A DNA stretch of 64,000 bases from G963666705 sp963666705 (GCA_963666705.2 CAXXKO010000025.1:1-64000); one strand, 5' to 3'. Numbered from the stretch's first letter, positions 15,356 through 24,726 are shown. Notes: generated by a model not told the origin, from the letters alone. Translations and numbers: made by a program.

Positions 15356-16855
15356 ATGTACACCGTGGACCTATATCTGCGCGTTCGGCTGGCCTGCCAT
15401 GTTGATGGTCTGAGCCAGCGAGAGGCGGCAAGTCGGTTTGGCATTGCGCGCGAGACGGTGAGGAAGATGCTGCGGCATTCGGAACCGCCGGGATATCGGC
15501 GACGCCAGCCACCGAAACGCCCGAAACTGGCCCCCTTCACGGATATCATCGACCGTATTCTGGAGGAGGACCGAACGGTTCACCGTAAGCAGCACCACAC
15601 GGCGAAGCGTATATTCGAGCGCCTTCGCGACGAACATGGCTTCACGGGCAAAGAGACCATCGTGAAGGATTACGTTCGGGAACGGCGCCTTCGTCGGCGT
15701 GAGATGTTTGTGCCGTTGTCACATCCTCCGGGCCATGCTCGAGCGGACTTTGGCGAGGCGGATGCGATCATCGCCGGCGTCAAGTATCGGGCGCATTTTT
15801 TCGTCATGACACTTCCCCACAGCGATGCCTGCTTCGTTGCGGCCTACCCGGCGGCGACGACGGAGGCCTGGCTGGACGGGCACAACAGAGCCTTTGTTTT
15901 TTTCGGCGGCGTTCCCCAATCGATTCTTTGCGACAACGACAAGTGTCTGGTGTCGCGCATCTTGTCAGATGGCACGCGGCAACGAACGCGGGCGTTCAGC
16001 GGGCTGCAGTCCCATTACCTCTTCGAGGACCGCTACGGCCGTCCCGGCAAGGGTAACGACAAAGGCAATGTGGAGGGGGTGGTCGGCTATGCCCGGCGGA
16101 ACTTCATGACGCCGCTTCCCCGGTTCGCGAGCTGGGACGCCTTCAATGGCCACCTGGAAGAGCAATGCCGCAACCGGCAAGGCAACGTCCTGCGCGGCCA
16201 CCGCGAGAGCATCGGCGAACGGTTTGTGCGTGACCGCGAAGCGTTGAAGAGGCCACTGCCGGCACCGTTCGACGCGTGCGACAAGCAGGGCACGCGGGTC
16301 AACTCGCTGTCCCTGGTGCGCTACCGGACGAATGACTATTCCGTGCCCGTCGCCTACGGCCATCAGGAAGTCTGGATCCGTGGCTATGTCCACGAGGTGG
16401 TTATCGGTTGCGGCGCCGGGATCATTGCCCGACACCCCCGTTCCTACGACCGGGAAGATATGGTCTTCGATCCGATCCACTACCTGCCTTTGCTGGAGCA
16501 CAAGATCGGTGCCCTGGATCAGGCCGCGCCGCTAGCCGGATGGGAACTGCCTGATGCCTTCCCAACCCTGCGCCGTCTCCTGGAGGCGCGCATGGGCAAG
16601 GCCGGCAAGCGGGAATACGTCCAGGTCCTTCGGCTTGTGGAGACCTTCGATCTCGAGGTGCTTCACGGCGCGGTGAAGGACGCCCTGCGCCTGGGTGCGA
16701 TCGGCTACGACGCCGTCAAACACCTTGTGCTGTGCCGTATCGAGCGACGCCCGCCCAAACTCGACCTGGATATCTATCCCTACCTGCCTCGGGCCAACGT
16801 GGCGACCACGGCCGCCGCCAGTTATATGAGCTTGTTGGGTGGAGGCGCGTCATGA
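15356..16855 (+). CDS. istA: IS21-family transposase IstA (element B)
   Basis: This 499-residue transposase has an N-terminal HTH (QREAASRFGIARETVRKML). The rve DDE domain includes Asp in ARADFGEADAI, Asp in SILCDNDKCLV and Glu in KGNVEGVVGYARRNF. The C-terminal half binds the ends. The ATG at 15356 follows GGGAGG and gives the same length as the IstA at 36071-37570; an ATG at 15341 is less likely. The frame is intact. The stop overlaps istB as ATGA. Confidence 0.93.
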   Translation: MYTVDLYLRVRLACHVDGLSQREAASRFGIARETVRKMLRHSEPPGYRRRQPPKRPKLAPFTDIIDRILEEDRTVHRKQHHTAKRIFERLRDEHGFTGKETIVKDYVRERRLRRREMFVPLSHPPGHARADFGEADAIIAGVKYRAHFFVMTLPHSDACFVAAYPAATTEAWLDGHNRAFVFFGGVPQSILCDNDKCLVSRILSDGTRQRTRAFSGLQSHYLFEDRYGRPGKGNDKGNVEGVVGYARRNFMTPLPRFASWDAFNGHLEEQCRNRQGNVLRGHRESIGERFVRDREALKRPLPAPFDACDKQGTRVNSLSLVRYRTNDYSVPVAYGHQEVWIRGYVHEVVIGCGAGIIARHPRSYDREDMVFDPIHYLPLLEHKIGALDQAAPLAGWELPDAFPTLRRLLEARMGKAGKREYVQVLRLVETFDLEVLHGAVKDALRLGAIGYDAVKHLVLCRIERRPPKLDLDIYPYLPRANVATTAAASYMSLLGGGAS

Positions 16856-17622
16856 CCGATACGCCGCAAGTGTTGCTGGCCCATCACCTCAAGACCCTGA
16901 AACTGCCGACGTTCCTGCGCGAATACGACAAGCTGGCCCGCCAATGCGCCACCGAGGGCGCCGACCATGTGCGGTATCTTGTCCGTCTGACCGAGTTGGA
17001 ACTGATCGACCGTGAGCGCCGCATGGTCGAGCGGCGGATCAGACAGGCCAGGTTCCCCGCCGTCAAAAGCCTCGACAGCTTCGACTTCAAGGCCATCGCA
17101 TCGCTCGACAAGATGCTGGTTCTGGAGTTGGCGCGATGCGAATACGTCGAGCGTCGTGAGAATATCATCGCGCTCGGCAACAGCGGAACCGGCAAGACCC
17201 ATATCGCCCTCGGTCTCGGTCTGGCGGCCTGCCAAAAGGGGCTCTCCGTCGGCTTCCTCACGGCCGCTGCCCTGGTTCATGAACTGATGGAGGCCGGGGA
17301 TGAAAAACGCCTGTTGCGCCTGCAGAAGCAACTGGCAAAGTATCACCTTCTGATCATCGACGAACTCGGCTTCGTGCCGCTCTCGAAGACCGGCGCCGAG
17401 CTGCTGTTCGAAGTCTTCAGCCAGCGCTACGAGCGGGGCTCGATCCTGGTGACCTCCAACTTGCCGTTCGATGAGTGGACGGAGATATTCGGCTCGGAAC
17501 GCCTGACCGGGGCTTTGCTGGACCGCCTCACCCACCATGTCCATATCCTGGAAATGAACGGCGAGAGCTATCGTCTCAACCAAAGCCAAAAACGGCGGAA
17601 ATCCCCAAAAATACCTGCTTGA
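16852..17622 (+). CDS. istB: IS21-family helper ATPase IstB (element B)
   Basis: This 256-residue AAA+ ATPase has Walker A GNSGTGKTHIALGLG, Walker B LLIIDELGFVP and the TSNLPFDEWTEIFGSERL segment. It partners IstA, regulating target selection. It is translationally coupled to istA by an ATGA overlap. It is very like the IstB genes at 5425-6189 and 35310-36074, but with a slightly longer C-terminus. Confidence 0.93.
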   Translation: MTDTPQVLLAHHLKTLKLPTFLREYDKLARQCATEGADHVRYLVRLTELELIDRERRMVERRIRQARFPAVKSLDSFDFKAIASLDKMLVLELARCEYVERRENIIALGNSGTGKTHIALGLGLAACQKGLSVGFLTAAALVHELMEAGDEKRLLRLQKQLAKYHLLIIDELGFVPLSKTGAELLFEVFSQRYERGSILVTSNLPFDEWTEIFGSERLTGALLDRLTHHVHILEMNGESYRLNQSQKRRKSPKIPA

Positions 17623-17822
17623 CCGCCGGTGCAATGGTTGACCCGGTGGGTCCACAGGAACCTCCCACGCTGCTTCGCTCCGCGTAACGCAAGCGCTACA
17701 CGAAGCAGCGCGGGTCCCTCCTATGGACTACCGGGACAACCCCCCAACACCGCGTACCGCATAACGTTAAGTGGACTAGTTTTGCTCCGCCCGGGTGGAC
17801 TAATTTTGCTCCGCCGTTGACA

Positions 17823-17904
17823 ACCTTGCCGCCCCACAGCACGTTGTCGACTGCGATCAGCCCGCCCCGGCGCAGCAGCACCAGGGTGCGCTTGAAATAG
17901 TCAT
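17823..17904 (-). pseudogene. Internal fragment of a class I O-methyltransferase
   Basis: The strand encodes DDYFKRTLVLLRRGG and then LIAVDNVLWGGKV. This is the signature strand of caffeoyl-CoA-type O-methyltransferases, in which the DN pair helps bind the divalent metal. The N-terminal part has been lost to an IS1380 insertion at about 17905. The downstream part is separated by IS21 element B. Without IS21 the frame would continue into DAWLGSRQRRTYSAS, which is not methyltransferase sequence. Confidence 0.7.
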
Positions 17905-19545
17905 CTCCCATTTCCCAAGTGAACTCGATATTCCATGCCCCGTGATGGGAATTCTGCTATAAGAATCAATATGTTGATGCATTGATGGAGCAGCAGGTAT
18001 GGGACACCCGATGGGTGAATCGAAACGGGACAGTTTACGGGTCGATTTTGACCGTCGCTTGAAGCTTGAATTCCATGGTTCCAAGATTACTTCTGACGCC
18101 GGGTTGCTCGCCTACCGGGAGCTTGACGATGCCCTCGGCCTGACTGAGATGGCCGAGGGTGTTTTCCAGGATAGCCGTACCGGCAAGAACGGATGGCACG
18201 GCAAGACGGGTCAGTTTCGCCAGTCCGTTTTCGGGCGCCTTGGCGGCTATGACGATGTGAACGACGCCGACCGTCTGGGACGCGATCCCGCCATGCGCTG
18301 GATTGTTGGCGGCAAGGCCATCGAAAGACAGGCCGCTTCCACCAGCCAGATGGGACGCTTCGAGACGGAGCTATTGGCCACCGACGAGAACGTTGAAGCC
18401 TTGGTCGACATGAACGGGGTGTGGATCGACAAGGTTCATGACCGCCATCCGCCGAAGATGATCATTCTCGACATGGACAGCAGCGTCAGCCCGACCCATG
18501 GCGAACAAGAGGGAACAGCGTACAATGGTCACTTCGGCTGTACCTGCTACCATCCGCTATTCCTGTTCAACCAGTTCGGCGACTTGGAGAGATGTTCCCT
18601 GCGCCCCGGTAATGTTCACAGTGCCGACGGATGGCGGAATGTTCTGGAGCCGGTGGTGATGCGCTATAAGGAAAGGAAGGTGCGGCTGTATTTTCGTGGC
18701 GATGCCGCCTTCGCCTCACCGGAGATATACGAATATCTCGAAGCCGAGGGATTACTCTACGTCATCCGCCTCAAAGCGAACGCGATTCTCCAGCGGAACA
18801 TTGCCCATCTGCTTACGCGACCTGTCGGTCGCCCGCCCGACCATGTTCGCCGTTTCCACGCCAGCTTCAGCTATCAGGCCGGATCGTGGAACAAGAAGCG
18901 CCGTGTCGTGGCCAAAGTGGAGTGGCACCCCGGCGAGCTGGTTCCTCGCGTCGGTTTCATCGTCACTAATCTGTCGCGCCCTACCAAGCGGGTGGTGGCG
19001 TTCTATAATCACCGTGGCACGGCGGAGCAGCACATCAAGGAAGGCAAGAACGCCATCAACTGGACCCGTCTGTCATGTCGCAAGTTCCGCAACAATGCCG
19101 TTCGGCTCCAGCTTCACGCCCTGGCCTACAATCTGGGCAACTTCATGAGGACACTGGCTTTGCCGAAGGAGGTGGAGCACTGGTCGATGACGACGTTGCG
19201 CGACAAGCTGGTGAAGATCGGGGCCAAGGTTGTCCGACATGGCCGCTACGTTACGTTCCAATTGGCTGAGGTGGCGGTGCCGAGGGACCTGTTTCGGAAA
19301 ATCCTGAGCTTGATTGATGATCTGCGACGAAGACCCGCTCCGGCGTAGGCCGAGGGAATCGACGGCGAGGAGAAAGCGACAGGAGAGGTGTGTCTGGATG
19401 GCGAGAAAAATGACCGAGTGGCCTTCCAAGCGCGGGCCGATTACCAAAATCATGCCATCGGATGGCTGCATAGGGGATACAGTTCCTTGGCGGTGGGAAA
19501 GTGGTACGATTTCCACGAATTTGGATGGTATATGGGGAATGTCGG
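17905..19545 (+). mobile_element. Complete IS1380-family element
   Basis: The ends carry related inverted repeats: CCCATTTCCCA on the left and CCGACATTCCCCA on the right (read inwards). They enclose one full-length transposase gene. The exact ends are uncertain by a few bases and no target duplication was confirmed. Two decayed relatives occur at 2466-3159 and 8288-8655. Confidence 0.8.
17999..19348 (+). CDS. IS1380-family transposase
   Basis: This 449-residue DDE transposase starts at ATG 17999 (MGHPMGESKRDS). Key regions are ITSDAGLLAYRELDDALGLT, the catalytic Asp in MIILDMDSSVSPTHGEQEG, the second Asp in RLYFRGDAAFASPEIYEYLE and the Glu in HRGTAEQHIKEGKNAINWTRLSC. The C-terminal signature is NAVRLQLHALAYNLGNFMRT. 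The length is normal for the family and the frame intact, so this copy could mobilise the remnants. Confidence 0.93.
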   Translation: MGHPMGESKRDSLRVDFDRRLKLEFHGSKITSDAGLLAYRELDDALGLTEMAEGVFQDSRTGKNGWHGKTGQFRQSVFGRLGGYDDVNDADRLGRDPAMRWIVGGKAIERQAASTSQMGRFETELLATDENVEALVDMNGVWIDKVHDRHPPKMIILDMDSSVSPTHGEQEGTAYNGHFGCTCYHPLFLFNQFGDLERCSLRPGNVHSADGWRNVLEPVVMRYKERKVRLYFRGDAAFASPEIYEYLEAEGLLYVIRLKANAILQRNIAHLLTRPVGRPPDHVRRFHASFSYQAGSWNKKRRVVAKVEWHPGELVPRVGFIVTNLSRPTKRVVAFYNHRGTAEQHIKEGKNAINWTRLSCRKFRNNAVRLQLHALAYNLGNFMRTLALPKEVEHWSMTTLRDKLVKIGAKVVRHGRYVTFQLAEVAVPRDLFRKILSLIDDLRRRPAPA

Positions 19546-19697
19546 TTTAGACAACCAACGGCCCATAAGAATGACCCGTTGTATGTTCCCTCAAGCGCCG
19601 GGCGGGCGCATTCGCGCCTTTGGCTTACCTCGCATAAGCTCGGGCGCGCGGTCGCGCTTGCCAGCGGTCGATGAGTCAAGCTCATCGGCCGCCGGTA

Positions 19698-20147
19698 TTA
19701 TTCAGAGTCGGCGCCCTCCATGATTTCCACCACCGGCGTCCACCGCGCGCGGCGACGCGTGCGCCGCTCGGTGGCCGATTCGCCATCGTAGCTGACGGGC
19801 TCGGCCGCCTCGCCGAGGCCTGCCGTGGAGCGAAAGGTGTTGATGTTGATCGTGGCCCAGGACCGGTCCCATTCGGCATGGACCGCGCCCAGATAGACCC
19901 CGCAGCGGCGGCAGACGAGGAAGTCGGCCGTCCCGAGGCCGAAGCGATAACGCTCGAGCAAGGCCGGGTCCGCGACGCCGATGCGCACGCGGCCCCCTGG
20001 GTCGGTGACGGTGCGGGCGCCATGCCGACGGCAGAAGGAGCAGGCGCAGGCCCGCACGGCGAGGCGCCCGGGCGGCGCCGCCGTCTCGAAGGCGACGGTG
20101 AGGTTGCCGCAGTGGCAGCCGCCCTCGAATAGGTCTTGTGCGCTCAC
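19698..20147 (-). CDS. GFA (CENP-V/GFA domain) zinc protein
   Basis: This is a 149-residue protein of the glutathione-dependent formaldehyde-activating (GFA) fold. Zinc-binding cysteines are at GGCHCGNLT, ACACSFCRRHG and VCRRCGVYLGA. Most family members have no proven activity, so a formaldehyde role should not be assumed. The start is a GTG at 20147. It is the last gene of a leftward group hpt-fragment, creatinase-like, GFA, with 17 bp to its upstream neighbour. Confidence 0.85.
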   Translation of the reverse strand: MSAQDLFEGGCHCGNLTVAFETAAPPGRLAVRACACSFCRRHGARTVTDPGGRVRIGVADPALLERYRFGLGTADFLVCRRCGVYLGAVHAEWDRSWATININTFRSTAGLGEAAEPVSYDGESATERRTRRRARWTPVVEIMEGADSE

Positions 20148-20164
20148 GGGACCGCCTCGCCCGG

Positions 20165-20422
20165 CTAGACCGAGATCAGGCTGCGCTGGTACTTGGTCAG
20201 CACCTCGTTGCCATCCGCCGTCACCAGTAGCATGTCGACGTGACCCAAGCCGCCCACGCCGGGCACCGAGATCATGGGCTCGATCGAGACCATCATGTTC
20301 TCCTGGATGTCCGTGTTGTGGAAGGAGGTGAGCACCACCGCCTCCACCCCGATCGTGTCCATGAGGCCGCGCAAGGCTTCGAGCCGCCGGGTCATCGGCG
20401 CATCGGAAAAGCTCTGCGTCAT
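20165..20422 (-). pseudogene. Creatinase/M24-type peptidase with a large in-frame internal deletion
   Basis: The first 40 residues (MTRRLEALRGLMDTIGVEAV, then VLTSFHNTD) match the creatinase N-terminal domain. The rest (ENMMVSIEPMISVPGVGG, then GHVDMLLVTADGNEVL) matches the very end of the M24 pita-bread domain, including the metal-ligand Glu region. Roughly 300 residues between are missing, yet the reading frame is kept. The 85-residue product lacks the active-site His and Asp ligands. The start is ATG at 20422, 25 bp after the hpt fragment stop. Confidence 0.7.
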
Positions 20423-20447
20423 CTCTCGCTCTCCCCGGACACTCTTG

Positions 20448-20840
20448 TCAGTCCACCGTACCGATGTAGGGCAGGTGGCGGAAGTCCTCGGCATGGTCGA
20501 TGCCGTAGCCGACGACGAACAAGTCGGAAATGGTGAAACCCACGAAGTCGGCGGCGATCGCCATCTCGCGCCGGCTCGGCTTGTCGACGAGGGCGCAAGT
20601 CCAGACCCGCGATGCGCCCAGCTCCAGAAGCAGGGTCCCGGCGTAGGCGAGGGAGCGGCCGGTATCGACGATATCGTCCACCAGCAGGACCTGCCGGCCG
20701 CCGAGGTCCGCCGGCACCGCGCCGATCAGCCGCACCCCGCCCGAGCTCTCCTTGGCATGGCCGTAGCTCGCGAGGCGCAGGAACTCGATCCGGGGCTCGA
20801 CCCCCGCCCGGTCGAGCGCCCGCGCCAGATCCGCCGTCAT
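20448..20840 (-). pseudogene. hpt: Hypoxanthine phosphoribosyltransferase, N-terminus missing
   Basis: The 131 residues contain the PRPP-binding motif VLLVDDIVDTGRSL, the preceding FLRLASYGHAKESSG and the C-terminal CALVDKPSRRE and FVVGYGID. These are typical of purine-salvage HGPRT enzymes. A normal enzyme has about 50 more residues before ADLARALDRAG, including the KGSF loop. Upstream of 20840 the frame continues into unrelated residues with no such sequence. The gene is cut at what may be the edge of the mobile region to the right. Confidence 0.75.
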
Positions 20841-21138
20841 AGTAGGCGTCCTTGTCGGCGACGTCGAATCAAGCGATGCGCTCGCGGTCGAACGCATGGC
20901 CAGTCGGTAACTGAGCGCCACCACAAAACCAGAGCGAGGGTAACCACGAGTTACCGGTTTACGCGACACGGGCCGCCGCTCATCTGGGAGGACAATTGAA
21001 GCCGGGGGTACGGCGGAGCCGTTCACACGAACAACGCGTTACCTATGTCCATCAGAAGCACGGTCTTGGCTCGCTATGGCGTATGCGCCCTGCATGGCCT
21101 TCGTGGTGATGACAAAGGACACCGCGCCAGCACGAAGG
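20841..21138. other. 298 bp with no gene seen
   Basis: No frame resembles a protein. The stretch separates the truncated hpt from the first gene of the accessory region and may contain the left junction of the integrated element. No match to the tRNA-like sequence at 29832-29865 was seen here. Confidence 0.4.
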
Positions 21139-21462
21139 CTATTTGGGAGGATCGTCATCTTCCTTCCCGTCGATAACGCGCAGGTTCGGTTTACGATATT
21201 GCGCCGTGACTGGGCTTGGCAACATCGCAAGTTTGTGCAGCACATCTACGACCGCACGCTCGATTGCTGTCCGCGAGCGCAGGTTTTCGATGTCGGAGTC
21301 CAACAGATGGCTGGGCAAACGTGCTTCGATTTCACGTTCGAGGCGGCGTTTTTCGTAGGCGCGTTGCCGGCACGACGCCGAGCAATACTTCCGGCGGCGG
21401 CCTCTCTTCGGCTGGCTGAGGCGCTTCTTGCAATTCGCACATTTCGTCACGGATTTCATCAC
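21139..21462 (-). CDS. Small zinc-finger protein of unknown function
   Basis: This 107-residue basic protein begins KCANCKKRLSQP, then KYCSASCRQRAYEKRR. It is a four-cysteine FCS/MYM-like treble-clef finger followed by a basic helix. The rest (VIDGKEDDDPPK at the end) is not recognised. Such small finger proteins are common in integrative elements and probably bind nucleic acid. It lies downstream of the DUF927 gene on the same strand. Confidence 0.55.
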   Translation of the reverse strand: MMKSVTKCANCKKRLSQPKRGRRRKYCSASCRQRAYEKRRLEREIEARLPSHLLDSDIENLRSRTAIERAVVDVLHKLAMLPSPVTAQYRKPNLRVIDGKEDDDPPK

Positions 21463-21795
21463 TAACGACTAATCGCCTATTTCGAGGTGAATTTCAACGC
21501 CATCAGTGTCGCAATAGTTTAGACGGCGACAATCTCCTGGAGGTGGTGAGCAAGGTAGTGCAACACGAGGGCACCGACGACGACCGCCGCCGCCACGTCT
21601 TGGCGTAGCGCCGCACCGCGTCGTAGCCGCGGCCATAGCTCCGGCCCGCAGCTCGGCGTCGGCGGTTGCATGAGCGGCCCGATTGGCTAACGTGCCCCCA
21701 TGTCTTTCCTCCTGCGCCATATCGCCCGTTGGCCAGGAGCTTGCCCGCCCCGTCATCGGGGGCGCGCATGAGCCATACAAGACCCATGACGGTCA
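21463..21795. other. 333 bp with no supportable gene
   Basis: Open frames here have the biased composition of chance GC-rich frames and no recognisable motif. It lies between the DUF927 gene and the small zinc-finger gene. Confidence 0.4.
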
Positions 21796-23502
21796 TCAGA
21801 CCTGCCAGAAGCTCTCTCGGATACAGACGTAGCGCGGACGCCCATGTGTATCGCCTAGCTGGATCTGACGCGTCGCCTTGCCACGCGGGCCGCGAATCAG
21901 ATGGCCTTGGTCCCCGAGGAGGTCGATGAGTGTTTCGACGGCGATCCCGTCGGCGAGCCATGTTTTGATCAGATTTCGCCGGATTCCGACGTATCGGCCG
22001 AGTTCCGCATCGTGCTTGAAAATCATCATGGGGCGTCCAGATTTTCGAAGTGCGTGCGGGTGTTGGCGAATCTCGGAGGGCTCTGGCGCATAATTGACGA
22101 TCTTGTCTCGAAGCTTAGCCACGGCAGTGTCTACCGCCGCTCTGTGCCCGCCAGCCGTTGCCACGGCCGCGTCGATGCACCACCAAATTGAAGCAGCGAA
22201 CTCATCCTCGGGCCAGGACAGAAGTCCGCGGCGAATTGCAAAGATGCCGGCGGCATAGGCCAGTACGAAGCCGCGAAACATTCGCTGCTTGACCGGATCG
22301 TCGGGAGCGGAGAGTTTTTCGCCATGGCGGACCAACGCAGTGATTTCCGCGATGCTTTCGTTCTGGTCTTCAACAATCTCGTTCAGGAACGCGCGGAGCA
22401 GATGGCCGTGGTGTTTGGCACACCCCCGCGCGACGCTCTCGGCCAAGACCGCGCTTGAGCGGCCCCTTGGCCTCGGCGCCCGGAAGATGCCGTGCCCCTC
22501 CCCGACATCAGCGGGAAGATCGATCAGGCGGACCTGTTCGCCCTCAAGCCGCGGCTGCTGGGAGGTGGCCACGATTTCGGAGAGTGACTTCTCTCCACTG
22601 CTCAAGAGGACCAGCCGCCAGTCACGTTTATCGGTGTAATCGGATCGCTTCGATCGCGTCCGCCCAGATCCCGACATCATTTGATAGGTGGCATTCCGAA
22701 TGCGTCGCGCCGTATGCCTATTGCTGTCCGTAACCAGCCGTTCAATTTCGTCCAGGGGCAACAGTGTATCGGAATAGCCATACGCGAGTTCTTCACCACC
22801 GGTAGGGGTCAGGTCCCACGTGAGAAGCGTCTCTTTCGTACTTATTCTCGCTACGGAGTTGGCGGCGAGGAGGCATGTCGTCTTGCCTATCGTGGACCGG
22901 CCGAAAAGGTGGAAGCCAACACTCTCACTTTCGAACAGCTTCAAGAGAGGAGCGGCAAGTGGGAGTGTGATCACCAATTGAAGCACGGGGCTATGCCGCG
23001 CCGCCCGCTCGACCGTATTTTGCCATCCCTCAAAACTACCGCCGACGCAGAGCGAGTCGGTGTCGCGGGACGGGATCAGGGAGAATTTCCGTTTCGCATG
23101 CCCGATCGGCCCCTCCGGAAGCAGGAAGACGCCATCACCATGCCACCCCGGCCGGTCCACCAAATATACTGTCGAAGCTGGACGGGCGGCTCGTAGATAT
23201 CGAAACAGAGCGGTTCGGTCTTGCGGACTTTCTGGAAGCGCGTAGCCCGCCTTGGCAAGCCGCGTGCGCAGAGTTTGTGGATTTTCAAGGATTCCGAGTT
23301 CAAAGATCTAATATACGAAACTGTCATCCCGGGTCCGCAATTTGACCCCGATGGCCCACTCGCGCGTTGCCACCAGATACACGTTGCGGGAGACCAAGAT
23401 CGGCTCGGCGATCCGACGCAGTCTGGTTCCGCGCCTTTGAATCAGGCCACGCTTCTTGGGAGAGAACTCTTTTAGTTTCTCGCCATTTTCATTCTGTGTC
23501 AT
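21796..23502 (-). pseudogene. DUF927 helicase/primase-like ATPase with one in-frame amber codon
   Basis: The frame from ATG 23502 is continuous to the stop at 21796 except for a TAG at codon 65 (23308-23310), between DDSFVY and IFELGILENP. Downstream it reads RAARPASTVYLVDRPGWHGD, the DUF927 signature. Walker A (FHLFGRSTIGKTT) follows, then LTWDLTPTGGEELAYGYSDT and a Walker B-like TLLPLDEIERL. DUF927 proteins are usual in integrative elements and phages, where they are linked to replication. A smaller product could begin at an internal GTG or TTG, losing the N-terminal about 110 residues. Apart from the amber codon the gene looks intact. Confidence 0.75.
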
Positions 23503-23738
23503 TGCGCTGCACTCCTCACTGAGACTGTCATCGAGAACGTCATTTGCTGCTCACGTGCTCACCAACTTTTCCGTAGTGACCGTTACGCCAACCAGGCCGA
23601 GAACGTCAGTTCTGCAAGCGAACAGTGTCGAGTGTCGGTATCGTCGTTGACCCGTTTGGACCATCTGTATCGCACCCGGTTCCTTGGACACAAGTTTGTC
23701 TCATGCGGCGGGCCCATCGCGGTGTGCCACGCCTGACG

Positions 23739-23874
23739 AGCAGCGGGTTCCTCGGGTCTTTCCGCCAAAACGTCGTGTCTGGGGCTTTGCCGACGACAAA
23801 TGCGGGGCCAAGTTCTAGCGGGGCATCTGCGAATTACCTCCATGCATGCACGGTGATGAAGCTCCATTTGGAAC
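23739..23874 (+). repeat. About 135-bp direct repeat inside IS3 copy 2, first copy
   Basis: It starts AGCAGCGGGTTCCTCGGG and ends CATTTGGAACTA. It matches 24727-24858 except for a 7-bp indel (GTGTCTGGGGCTTTG versus GTGTTTTG). The sequence is the flanking DNA of the IS and has replaced the middle of orfB. Confidence 0.9.
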
Positions 23875-24239
23875 TACCGATGGGGATTTCCGCCACGGCG
23901 GCGGCAGCGATGGGGCGAGAGCAGGTTGTTCTCGCGCATCACCCGGAGCACCCGCTTGCGGGAAACACGGATGCCACGACAGACCCGAAGCCGAGCCCAG
24001 ACCTTGCGGTGTCCCTCGCCCTCCCAGGGGGATGCCTCCAGGTCGGCCTCGATGGCCACCAGCAGAGCCTCGTCCGAGATCGAGGGCTTCGGTCCCCGGC
24101 GCTTTGCTGGTGGGCGCTCAGCGGTGGCCTGCTGCCGGGATTTCATGGCGTAGAACGAGGAACGGGCAAAACTCCAGGCCGCACAGACCCGCTGGAGGCC
24201 GTAGGCCAAACCCGTGCCGGGAGAGGTGGCGGCACTCAT
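23874..24239 (-). pseudogene. IS3-family OrfB, N-terminal 120 residues only
   Basis: This is identical to the first 120 residues of the OrfB at 791-1702 up to RRRGGNPH. There the frame enters the foreign repeat and stops. The catalytic domain is missing. The last about 15 codons of orfB survive separately at about 23700-23738. Confidence 0.9.
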
Positions 24240-24646
24240 CGCCGCGACCTCTGCCGCCCCAAAGGGCCGGACGTCTCCGTCTTGGCCTCCAGCAGTTCCA
24301 CCTGCATGATCAACTCCCCGATCCGCTTCATGGCGATGTCCAGTTCCGCCTTCACCGGATCGCCCTTGCGTTCCTTGAGCGAGGCATCGATCCCGGCGAT
24401 CGCCTTCTCACGCCACTGCTCGAGCCGGAAAATCTCCACGCCCAACTGCCGCGACAAAAGTTCCACCGGCTCGCCACGCAAAAGCCGCAGGGCAACCTCA
24501 CGCTTGCGCGTCACCGTCCACCGCTGGCCAAGTCCCAGCGGGCCTGCCGGCGAAACCTGGCCCGGGGAAAACGTGGACGAGCCAAGCTCGCCCTCGTTTA
24601 CCACAGGCCCATCAACAGCAACTTTGTTCTCAAAATTGTCGGTCAT
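24236..24646 (-). CDS. IS3-family transposase OrfA (element A), complete
   Basis: This 136-residue HTH protein starts at ATG 24646 after an AGGAGG ribosome site. The N-terminal about 45 residues (NMTDNFENKVAVDG onward) are those lost in the copy at 501-794. The rest, RWTVTRKREVALRLLRGEP to the end, is nearly identical. It has no functional OrfB in this copy. Confidence 0.85.
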   Translation of the reverse strand: MTDNFENKVAVDGPVVNEGELGSSTFSPGQVSPAGPLGLGQRWTVTRKREVALRLLRGEPVELLSRQLGVEIFRLEQWREKAIAGIDASLKERKGDPVKAELDIAMKRIGELIMQVELLEAKTETSGPLGRQRSRR

Positions 24647-24726
24647 GTTCCGGTCCTCCTTGGACACTTCGATTAAGCCAATTCTGTGTCCAAGGAAATC
24701 GGGTCCGACTCACCGTTTGGACCATC

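Larger units (their letters stand above)
15242..17822 (+). mobile_element. Complete IS21-family element B with 6-bp target duplication
   Basis: The element is 2581 bp with termini TGAGAACGGCGG (left) and TGTCAACGGCGGAGC (right, read inwards). Further internal repeats ATTAGTCCAC occur near each end. It is flanked by ACCTTG at 15236-15241 and 17823-17828. It carries istA and istB, each about 80% similar to those of element A, so it is a distinct but related IS. It was inserted into an already broken O-methyltransferase gene. Confidence 0.95.
23666..24712 (-). mobile_element. IS3-family element A, copy 2, with its middle replaced by flanking DNA
   Basis: Both termini are present: TGTATCGCACCCGGTT at 23666 (right end) and TGAGTCGGACCCG read inwards from 24712 (left end). 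The left part (23875-24712) holds complete orfA and the first 121 codons of orfB; the right 73 bp hold the end of orfB. Between them (23739-23874) sits a copy of the DNA that also lies beyond the left end (24727-24858). The sequence CCGTTTGGACCATC flanks both termini. It is inactive. Confidence 0.85.
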
